Assembly (NCBI GenBank): GCA_046539045.1
Contig: JBKHHU010000209.1
Location: 1 to 5,665, forward strand
Length of the DNA stretch: 5,665 nucleotides
Direction of reading: 5' to 3'
From: JBKHHU01 sp046539045
Lineage (GTDB): Bacteria; Planctomycetota; Phycisphaerae; SM23-33
Shown here: positions 1-4,700 of the stretch, in pieces
Numbering within the stretch: the stretch's first letter is position 1
Layout: the number at the start of each line of letters is the position of its first letter
Translations under genes and position numbers: made by a program
The notes under the pieces: model-generated
Databases searched by the model: none
Seen by the model: only the letters and a program-made list of their open reading frames with translations
Told to the model about the DNA's origin: nothing

Positions 1-14
1 CAGGAGACCCGCCA
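1..14. repeat. Edge fragment of the palindromic element at 36-73, inverted copy
   Basis: The first 14 bases match the reverse complement of positions 44-57 at 13 of 14 bases, the only difference being G for A at position 11. This looks like the end of a second, oppositely oriented copy of the neighbouring hairpin element, with the rest lying outside the window. The similarity stops after position 14. An alternative reading is that bases 1-10 and 48-57 simply form a 10-bp inverted repeat. Confidence 0.45.
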
Positions 15-35
15 ACCGCTGTGCGATGTTTACCT

Positions 36-73
36 GTTCCGCGTGGTGGGTCTCCTGACCTGCCACGCGGAAC
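36..73. repeat. Palindromic hairpin element downstream of yraN
   Basis: Positions 36-46 and 63-73 are perfect 11-bp inverted repeats (GTTCCGCGTGG / CCACGCGGAAC). The stem continues inward through two T/G oppositions (47-48 with 61-62) and GGT/ACC (49-51 with 58-60), leaving a six-base loop, CTCCTG. The hairpin starts 21 bases beyond the yraN stop codon on the minus strand. Neither side has a T-tract, so it is not a typical intrinsic terminator. A dispersed REP-like element, or a structure that protects the mRNA 3' end, fits better. The rest of 1-94 shows no gene. Confidence 0.6.
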
Positions 74-94
74 CGTGTTGCTTACGCCTGTGGC

Positions 95-493
95 TCAAAA
101 GGCTCGCTTCAGGTGTTTGATTTCCGGTTTCTCTCCGTTTCGGATCACGATGGATACGATGTCGTAGCGGGTGTTGTAATCGGAGGTGTCGCGAGTGGCC
201 AGGTAGTGTCCTGCCGCCTTTCGGACGCGGCGGGCTTTTTTGTAATCGACGGCAGACTCGGGCGTGGTGTACTTGTCGGTCGAGCGGGTCTTGACCTCCA
301 CAAAACAAATCGTCCCGGACCCGGGCTCCTTGCGGGAGTTCGGTTCCAGGACGATCAGGTCAATCTCGCCGCCGGAGCAGCGGTAATTTGTGGCGAGGAT
401 CTTGCAGCCGCTTCGTTTCAGCAGTTTCCGCGCGAGCCGTTCGCCCCGCTCGCCGAGCGGTCTGGGCTTGCGTCGAAACGGCCACACGGCCAC
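95..493 (-). CDS. yraN: YraN / UPF0102 family nuclease-fold protein
   Basis: This 132-residue protein has the full UPF0102 layout: an N-terminal LGERGERLA segment (residues 13-21), GEIDLI at 42-47, FVEVKTR at 64-70, a conserved A...K stretch around 81-86, and RYD at 109-111. Glu43, Asp45, Glu66 and Lys68 fall where the endonuclease-like fold of this family keeps its acidic and lysine residues. Biochemical function is poorly settled for the family; a role in DNA processing is assumed from the fold. The length is normal. The start is GTG at 493, five bases after the rplS stop, with a purine-rich AAGAAGTAGG stretch over the rplS 3' end as probable ribosome binding site, so it is probably translated with rplS. 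It is the last gene of the minus-strand operon seen here; rnhB, often found between rplS and yraN in other bacteria, is missing. Confidence 0.9.
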   Translation of the reverse strand: MAVWPFRRKPRPLGERGERLARKLLKRSGCKILATNYRCSGGEIDLIVLEPNSRKEPGSGTICFVEVKTRSTDKYTTPESAVDYKKARRVRKAAGHYLATRDTSDYNTRYDIVSIVIRNGEKPEIKHLKRAF

Positions 494-498
494 GGAAC

Positions 499-864
499 CT
501 ACTTCTTGGTGCGGGTGCGGGTGACTTCCTTGAGACGCGTCTTCTTGCCGACGCGATCGCGGAGGTAGTACAGCTTGGCCCGGCGGGTCCGGCCCTTGCG
601 GACAATTTCGACACTGTCAACGCGGGGGCTGTGGATCGGGAAGACGCGCTCGACGCCTTGATTGGCGACGATGCGGCGGACGGTGAAGGTCTCGTGGATT
701 CCGGCACCCTTCATCCCCAGGACGGTCCCGGTGAACGCCTGCAGACGTTCCTTCTCGCCTTCGACGATCTTGACCCACACCTTGACGGTGTCGCCGACCT
801 CGAACTTGGGCTTCTCTTTTTTGATGCTGCCTTCGACGGCTTTGTTGAGCAGTTCCATACTCAC
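499..864 (-). CDS. rplS: 50S ribosomal protein L19
   Basis: L19 is a large-subunit ribosomal protein at the interface with the 30S subunit. The 121-residue product carries the family hallmarks: FEVGDTVKV (21-29), the beta-barrel core with FTGTVLG (45-51), GVERVFPIHSPRV (70-82) and RRAKLYYLR (94-102), followed by a basic tail. Length is typical for the family. The start is taken as GTG at 864, because the AGGAG at 872-876 lies seven bases upstream; an in-frame ATG two codons later (858) would sit 13 bases away and is less likely. The gene lies 71 bases downstream of trmD in the usual order and just ahead of yraN. No separate promoter was recognised in the 71-base gap, so it is probably read from the rpsP promoter. 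Confidence 0.97.
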   Translation of the reverse strand: MSMELLNKAVEGSIKKEKPKFEVGDTVKVWVKIVEGEKERLQAFTGTVLGMKGAGIHETFTVRRIVANQGVERVFPIHSPRVDSVEIVRKGRTRRAKLYYLRDRVGKKTRLKEVTRTRTKK

Positions 865-871
865 GGCAATT

Positions 872-876
872 CTCCT
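872..876 (-). promoter_or_regulatory. Ribosome binding site of rplS
   Basis: The minus strand reads AGGAG here, seven bases ahead of GTG at 864. This spacing favours the GTG start over the ATG at 858. Confidence 0.75.
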
Positions 877-935
877 GCTGCGTTTCGCTGACTTCTTTCG
901 ACAGCGATGGGTTGTTTCTCTGTACGTCGGTATCG

Positions 936-1667
936 CTATTTGCTTGGCGGCTGGTCTTCCTGCGGGTTCTGTGCCTGCAGGTATCGCTCCCAGACGTCGG
1001 GGCGGCGTCGTTTGGTCCGTTGTTCTGCCTGCTTCTGTCTCCAGTCGGCGATCTTCGCGTGATCGCCACTGAGCAGGATGTCCGGGACCTCCATGCCGCG
1101 GAACTCGCGGGGCCGGGTGTACTGCGGGTACTCCAGCAGCCCCATCATGAACGATTCTTCGTGGGTCGACTCATCCTTCCCGAGTGCCCCGGGAAGCAGG
1201 CGGACGATCGCGTCGGTCAGCGCCATGGCTGGGATTTCGCCTCCGGAGAGGACAAAATCGCCCAGGCTGATCTCCCGATCGGCCAGGCCGGTGCGAATCC
1301 GCTCGTCGAACCCTTCGTAATGTCCTGCCACCAGGATCAGTCGCTGCTTCTGTTTCAGCTCGAGGACCGTATCCTGCGTCAGCGGCTCGCCTTGCGGGCA
1401 AAGCAGAATCACTTCACCGTCCGGCTGGGCCTGCGAGCGGACATGCTCGACCGCGTCGAAAATCGGCCGGCACATCAGTACCATGCCCGGTCCGCCCCCG
1501 TAGGGGTTGTCGTCGACGGTTCCGTACCGATCCAATGCGAAATCGCGGATATTGGTGACATCGAGGTCGACCAACCCGCGATTGATCGCCCGCCCGACAA
1601 TGCTGGTGCCCCGGAAGTTGTCAAACAGGTCCGGAAACAGCGTCAGAATGTCGATGCGCAGCGACAT
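936..1667 (-). CDS. trmD: tRNA (guanine37-N1)-methyltransferase TrmD
   Basis: TrmD uses S-adenosylmethionine to methylate N1 of G37 next to the anticodon, which prevents +1 frameshifting; it is a homodimeric SPOUT enzyme with a trefoil knot. With the start at ATG 1667 the protein has 243 residues. Visible motifs are IDILTLFPDLF (5-15), PYGGGPGM (55-62), LLCPQGEPL (88-96), GHYEGFDER (115-123), the knot segment ISLGDFVLSGGE (133-144), and LTDAIVRLLPG (150-160). Asp152 aligns with the catalytic Asp169 of the E. coli enzyme. The C-terminal domain keeps EYPQYTRP (179-186). A longer GTG start at 1679 is possible, but it overlaps the GGAGG at 1673-1677 that sits five bases before the ATG, so the ATG is preferred. 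The gene lies 39 bases after rpsP, where rimM normally intervenes. Confidence 0.97.
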   Translation of the reverse strand: MSLRIDILTLFPDLFDNFRGTSIVGRAINRGLVDLDVTNIRDFALDRYGTVDDNPYGGGPGMVLMCRPIFDAVEHVRSQAQPDGEVILLCPQGEPLTQDTVLELKQKQRLILVAGHYEGFDERIRTGLADREISLGDFVLSGGEIPAMALTDAIVRLLPGALGKDESTHEESFMMGLLEYPQYTRPREFRGMEVPDILLSGDHAKIADWRQKQAEQRTKRRRPDVWERYLQAQNPQEDQPPSK

Positions 1668-1672
1668 GAAGG

Positions 1673-1677
1673 CCTCC
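1673..1677 (-). promoter_or_regulatory. Ribosome binding site of trmD
   Basis: The minus strand reads GGAGG five bases before ATG at 1667. It fixes the start and argues against the GTG at 1679, which immediately abuts this motif. Confidence 0.8.
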
Positions 1678-1706
1678 ACCTGCCGTCCGAATCAGACGGA
1701 AAGGGG

Positions 1707-2126
1707 TTACTCCGCCTTGGTCTCTTCGCTGGACTCGGACTTGGATTCCGCGGTTTCCTCGGCCTTGGGCTCCTCAGCCTTTTCTTCGGCTTGGGGGGCC
1801 TGCTCGGCTTTGGGCTCTTCCTTCGGCTCTTCGGCCTTGGGTTCGGGCGCCTTGACCGGTTCGGGCTTGGCCTGCGGCTGTTCCGCGGGTTCCTTGTAGT
1901 TCTTGATGAGGTTCGCGACGGTTTCGCTGGTCTGCGCGCCGACGCCAAGCCAGTAGTTCACCCGTTCCATGTCCAGTTTCACCTGAACACTCTTGGAATT
2001 GGGGTCATACCAGCCCAGCTCTTCAATCATGCGCCCGTTGCGGGGGCTGCGCACGTCCATCGCACCTACTCTAAAGAAACTACGGTGCGTACGACCCATT
2101 CGTTTCAGTCTGATCTTGACTGCCAC
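1707..2126 (-). CDS. rpsP: 30S ribosomal protein S16 with long acidic C-terminal tail
   Basis: S16 is a primary-to-secondary binding protein of the small subunit, important for 30S assembly. Residues 1-78 are a standard S16: MAVKIRLKRMG (1-11), RSFFRV (15-20), SPRNGRMIEELGWYDP (27-42) and the LDMERVNYWLGVGAQ segment (51-65) with the following helix. After that comes a 61-residue tail (79-139) in which about one third of residues are Glu, the rest mostly Lys, Pro, Ala, Gln and Ser, in repeating E/K/P/A patterns. Canonical bacterial S16 is about 80-90 residues, so the tail nearly doubles the chain. The start is GTG at 2126 with GGAGAG at 2133-2138, six bases upstream. The gene is first in the operon, driven by the promoter at 2210-2237. 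Confidence 0.96.
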   Translation of the reverse strand: MAVKIRLKRMGRTHRSFFRVGAMDVRSPRNGRMIEELGWYDPNSKSVQVKLDMERVNYWLGVGAQTSETVANLIKNYKEPAEQPQAKPEPVKAPEPKAEEPKEEPKAEQAPQAEEKAEEPKAEETAESKSESSEETKAE

Positions 2127-2132
2127 TACGTT

Positions 2133-2138
2133 CTCTCC
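2133..2138 (-). promoter_or_regulatory. Ribosome binding site of rpsP
   Basis: The minus strand reads GGAGAG six bases before GTG 2126. It supports the GTG start, which also gives the canonical S16 N-terminus (MAVKIRLKR). Confidence 0.7.
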
Positions 2139-2150
2139 AGTTACGCGTTC

Positions 2151-2168
2151 GGGCGACCAACGTCGTCC
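2151..2168 (-). other. Possible hairpin in the rpsP leader
   Basis: Positions 2151-2157 and 2162-2168 can pair as a 7-bp stem with one mismatch (at 2153/2166 in the minus-strand RNA) around a four-base loop. It lies within the predicted rpsP leader of about 75 bases, 13 bases upstream of the ribosome binding site. There is no match to a leader regulator I recognise, so it may be incidental. Confidence 0.25.
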
Positions 2169-2209
2169 GAAACAGGCATACTGCTTCTGTCACAATGCGA
2201 GAATCGGGT

Positions 2210-2237
2210 ATTCTAACAGCAGAACTCGTTCTTGCAA
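2210..2237 (-). promoter_or_regulatory. Sigma-70-type promoter for the rpsP-trmD-rplS-yraN operon
   Basis: On the minus strand, a TTGCAA -35 box (2232-2237) is followed after 16 bases by TAGAAT (2210-2215), which matches the -10 consensus at five of six positions. TGT immediately upstream makes it an extended -10 (TGnTAGAAT). Initiation would fall near 2203, leaving a leader of about 75 bases before rpsP. This is the best promoter-like site in the divergent region. Confidence 0.6.
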
Positions 2238-2384
2238 GCCGTTTTTGCCCCCGTAGAAAGCCATTTTTCAGGCGACAGCCTCCGGGTTTTCCTCTCCGGG
2301 TGCGTCAAGGCCCTTGCATCCGCCCTCCGGCGCCTGTACCTATTCTATCCAGATCCTTTGTCCGGACAACCCGGGAGCAGAGAA
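2238..2384. other. Intergenic region upstream of the sulfatase, no firm feature
   Basis: This stretch must hold the sulfatase promoter if the gene has its own. TATTCT at 2341-2346 is a weak -10 candidate, but the nearest TTG-type -35 is about 21 bases away, which is too far. The reading frame of the sulfatase stays open back to a TTG at 2232, but those 51 codons do not resemble a sulfatase or a signal peptide and begin inside the rpsP promoter, so they are treated as non-coding. Confidence 0.5.
2373..2377 (+). promoter_or_regulatory. Ribosome binding site of the sulfatase
   Basis: GGGAG lies seven bases before ATG 2385. It decides the start against the in-frame upstream TTG at 2232. Confidence 0.75.
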
Positions 2385-3695
2385 ATGAGCAGGCCCAACA
2401 TCGTCTACGTCCACGCTCACGACGCCGGAAGGTACATCTCGCCCTATGGGTACGACATGCCCACACCCAACATGCAGAAGCTCGCTGAGCAGGGGGTTAC
2501 CTTCCGCAAGGCGTTCTGTGCGGGCCCGACGTGCTCGGCTTCCCGGGCGGGTTTGGTGACCGGCCGGTGGGCTCACAGCAGCGGGATGATCGGCCTGGCC
2601 CATCGGGGCTTCCGCCTGAACGATTACAAACAGCACATCGCCCATACCTTAAAAAACGCCGGTTACTACACCGAGCTGATCGGTTTCCAGCACGTCGGGC
2701 AGGACCGCTCAATTCTCGGTTACGATAGATACGACCGGCCGGAGCATGGCGACCGTTACTGGGGCGTTATCCCCCGCGTCCGCGAGTTCTTCTCCCAGCG
2801 ATACACGCCGGACAAGCCGTTTTTTCTGTCCATCGGGGTGACGGACCCGCACCGGGACTGGGTGGAGGATTCCGCCCATGCCGACCCGCGGTACGTCATG
2901 CCGCCGGCGCCGCTTCCGGATACGCCCGAAACCCGCGCCGACTATGCGGGCCTGAAGAATCGGATGAAGCAGTTTGACCTGAGCGTCGGCACACTGATGG
3001 AGTGCCTGGCCGAGAACGGCCTGGAGGAAAACACGCTGGTCATCTGCACGACCGATCACGGCCTGGCGTTCCCGCAGATGAAGTGCAACCTGACCGATCA
3101 CGGAATCGGCGTGCTCCTGCTGATGCGCGGACCCGGCGTGTTCACCGGTGGGAAGGTGCTGGACGGGATAGTCTCGCAGATCGACATCTTCCCGACGCTG
3201 TGTGAGTGGCTCGATATCGACCGGCCGGACTGGCTGCAGGGGGTGAGCTTCCTGCCGATGGCGCGCGGAGCTGCCGGGAGCGTCCGCAAGGAACTGTTCG
3301 CCGACGTGACCTACCACGCCGCCTACGAGCCGATGCGGTGCGTCCGCACCCGGCGATACAAATACATCCGCCGGTTCGACCAGCGGGAGACGCCGGTTCT
3401 GCCCAACTGCGACGACAGCCCCACCAAGACCCTGTTCATGGCAGCCGGCTGGGACCAGCGCACACCGGCGATGGAGCAGCTATACGACCTGACGCTCGAT
3501 CCGGTGGAGGTGAATAACTTGATTGACGACCCGGCGTATGCCGATGTGGTCAAAGACCTCCGCTCCCGCCTGGACCGGCACATGCAGGAGACCGGCGACC
3601 CGCTGCTGAACGGCCCGGTCCCCGCGCCGAAGGGCGCCCAGGTCAACGACGTAGACGGTCTGTCGCCGCAGGAGCCGTGCATCACCATCGAATAG
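2385..3695 (+). CDS. Type I sulfatase, heparan N-sulfatase (sulfamidase)-like
   Basis: This 436-residue alkaline-phosphatase-fold protein should hydrolyse a sulfate ester or sulfamate, probably on a glycan. It starts at once with the first core strand, RPNIVYVHAHDAG (3-15). Cys50 in C-S-A-S-R (50-54) is the residue that becomes formylglycine. Later landmarks are QHVG (102-105), PFFLSIGVTDPHRDW (145-159), CTTDHG (221-226) with metal ligands Asp224 and His225, Lys233, and the C-terminal ELYDL-type segment (EQLYDLTLDPVEVNNL, 364-379). The order and spacing recall human SGSH from memory, but substrate cannot be assigned. Two catalytic positions are unusual: His12 replaces the first Asp of the DD pair, and Phe101 stands where the GK motif has Lys. 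There is no signal peptide or lipobox, so a cytoplasmic location is inferred. The membrane gene follows after 24 bases. Confidence 0.9.
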   Translation: MSRPNIVYVHAHDAGRYISPYGYDMPTPNMQKLAEQGVTFRKAFCAGPTCSASRAGLVTGRWAHSSGMIGLAHRGFRLNDYKQHIAHTLKNAGYYTELIGFQHVGQDRSILGYDRYDRPEHGDRYWGVIPRVREFFSQRYTPDKPFFLSIGVTDPHRDWVEDSAHADPRYVMPPAPLPDTPETRADYAGLKNRMKQFDLSVGTLMECLAENGLEENTLVICTTDHGLAFPQMKCNLTDHGIGVLLLMRGPGVFTGGKVLDGIVSQIDIFPTLCEWLDIDRPDWLQGVSFLPMARGAAGSVRKELFADVTYHAAYEPMRCVRTRRYKYIRRFDQRETPVLPNCDDSPTKTLFMAAGWDQRTPAMEQLYDLTLDPVEVNNLIDDPAYADVVKDLRSRLDRHMQETGDPLLNGPVPAPKGAQVNDVDGLSPQEPCITIE

Positions 3696-3705
3696 GCACT
3701 CGCGC

Positions 3706-3710
3706 AAGGA
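3706..3710 (+). promoter_or_regulatory. Ribosome binding site of the membrane protein gene
   Basis: AAGGA lies nine bases before ATG 3720, in the 24-base gap after the sulfatase stop. The short gap points to co-transcription. Confidence 0.6.
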
Positions 3711-3719
3711 TGCGCCGCA

Positions 3720-4490
3720 ATGGACCTTTATCTTTCGTTCATCATCACGTTTTTCCTGATCCTGTTCACCGCTGCCGGGATCTACCGGCTGTGGTCGGGC
3801 ATGGTCAAGCCCAGGTACGTCGACTGGGCCCTCCTGCCGGGCACGCTGGTGGCTGAGATGGCCTACATCCTCGGCACGCTGATTACCGGCGGGGAGGTTC
3901 GGCGGGCCAAGCTGCTGACCGACGGCGAGTCGGAGGGCTCCGGGGAAGCCGAGACAGGCACCGGCAGGTTCCGCGTGCTGGGGCTGATTGTCGCTTCGCT
4001 GCTGTCGCTGGTCGCGTGCGGCGGGGCGATCGTGCTCTGTCATTACCTGCTGGGCACCGGCGTGATCGAGACGTTCATCGGCGGGTTTCTCGGGATCATC
4101 GACACTGCCGAGATGCCGCGCGAGCTTCCGGGCAGCTGGGACGGCTTCTGGGAGTATCTCGAAGCGCAGCTGGACCTGCTGCGACGCATGACCGAAGCGT
4201 GGACGAAGTTCGACTGGGCCGACTGGCGGACGCCGCTGTTCGTGTACCTCGTCGCCTGCCTGTCGGTTCGGCTGGCTCCGGCCCGGCGGGACATGCGGTG
4301 GTACCTGCTGGCTGTGGTGTTGATCGCCGGTGTGATCGGCCTGCTGGGGGCGATCTTCCAGAGCTTCGACGCGCTGAACGATCTCTGGCCGCTGCTGACC
4401 TACATCTGGGCGAACCTGCTGTTCCTGCTGACGGTGACGCTGCTGATCCGGGCCGTCGTCGCCCTGGTGCGCATGCTGATGGGCAAGTGA
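3720..4490 (+). CDS. Multi-pass integral membrane protein of unknown function
   Basis: I do not recognise a named family. The 256-residue protein has clear hydrophobic helices at about 3-24, 85-110, 193-214 and 225-249, and weaker hydrophobic stretches at 35-57, 115-128 and 171-184. A charged, Gly/Glu/Ser-rich linker (about 68-83) separates the N-terminal part from the second helix, and a Trp-rich amphipathic segment (140-169) lies in the middle. The segment LLPGTLVAEMAYILG (38-52) resembles the LPG...HExxH helix of membrane metalloprotease-like proteins, but the histidines are replaced (A45-E-M-A-Y49). That comparison is inference. It follows the sulfatase by 24 bases, so it is probably in the same transcript; a role in transport, anchoring or sensing linked to the sulfatase is only a guess. 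The start has a good ribosome binding site. Confidence 0.85.
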   Translation: MDLYLSFIITFFLILFTAAGIYRLWSGMVKPRYVDWALLPGTLVAEMAYILGTLITGGEVRRAKLLTDGESEGSGEAETGTGRFRVLGLIVASLLSLVACGGAIVLCHYLLGTGVIETFIGGFLGIIDTAEMPRELPGSWDGFWEYLEAQLDLLRRMTEAWTKFDWADWRTPLFVYLVACLSVRLAPARRDMRWYLLAVVLIAGVIGLLGAIFQSFDALNDLWPLLTYIWANLLFLLTVTLLIRAVVALVRMLMGK

Positions 4491-4520
4491 GTCGGCAGAG
4501 ACCGCCGGTGGGGTTCCACA

Positions 4521-4590
4521 CAGAGACCCAGAGCAACAGAGAACGGCGTTCTTCTGGGAGGGGTGGGAGTCGCCTCAGGCGAGTCCGGAC
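4521..4590. repeat. Short tandem repeats and consecutive hairpins in the spacer before the anSME-like gene
   Basis: CAGAG recurs at exactly eight-base steps (4521, 4529, 4537). The last copy leads into a hairpin, 4537-4556, whose core AGAACG-G-CGTTCT (4540-4552) is an odd palindrome. A second odd palindrome, TCGCCT-C-AGGCGA, lies at 4570-4582, and the 8-bp palindrome GTCCGGAC follows at 4583-4590. No T-run follows, so this is not a standard terminator. The remaining bases of the 4491-4700 spacer show no gene. Confidence 0.5.
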
Positions 4591-4636
4591 TGCCCCGTAC
4601 CGCTGTCGATTCGTTCCCCTCGCGACCAAAACGTCT

Positions 4637-4665
4637 TTGGTGCATTTCGCGTGATTTGCTATCCT
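4637..4665 (+). promoter_or_regulatory. Possible promoter of the anSME-like gene
   Basis: TTGGTG (4637-4642) and TATCCT (4660-4665) are 17 bases apart, and TGC before the latter gives an extended -10. Each hexamer is only a partial consensus match. Initiation near 4672 would leave a leader of about 30 bases. If real, the anSME-like gene could be expressed separately from the sulfatase. Confidence 0.35.
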
Positions 4666-4685
4666 GCGGGGACCGTTTTTCCCCC

Positions 4686-4690
4686 AGGAA
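4686..4690 (+). promoter_or_regulatory. Ribosome binding site of the anSME-like gene
   Basis: AGGAA begins 15 bases before ATG 4701. The nearby ATG at 4694 and GTG at 4691 are out of frame with the coding region, so 4701 is the start. Confidence 0.55.
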
Positions 4691-4700
4691 GTGATGGACG

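Noticed and set aside
36..73. Intrinsic terminator after yraN
   Set aside because: The hairpin is strong, but no run of T follows on either strand, so it is listed as a palindromic repeat instead.
885..907. 6-bp inverted repeat between trmD and rplS (TCGCTG / CAGCGA)
   Set aside because: The stem is short, the loop is 11 bases and there is no T-tract. It could easily occur by chance.
1683..1699. 5-bp inverted repeat between rpsP and trmD (CCGTC / GACGG)
   Set aside because: It is too short to support an attenuator or terminator and has no T-run.
912..2216. Long plus-strand open frame of 434 codons across trmD and rpsP
   Set aside because: It lies opposite two confidently identified genes, is Leu/Gly-rich in a low-complexity way where it faces the S16 tail, and resembles no protein family. 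It is a G+C-driven shadow.
2314..2346. Possible sulfatase promoter, TTGCAT with TATTCT
   Set aside because: The spacing is about 21 bases, well outside the usual 16-18, and both boxes are weak.
2232..2384. Upstream extension of the sulfatase from TTG 2232
   Set aside because: The 51 extra codons have no signal peptide or sulfatase similarity and start inside the rpsP promoter. The ATG at 2385 has a good ribosome binding site and gives the standard family N-terminus.
4043..4654. Alternative frames on both strands across the end of the membrane protein gene and spacer
   Set aside because: These are Arg/Ala/Gly/Pro-rich translations typical of off-frame G+C-rich DNA. The 3720-4490 frame has regular hydrophobic helices and a ribosome binding site.
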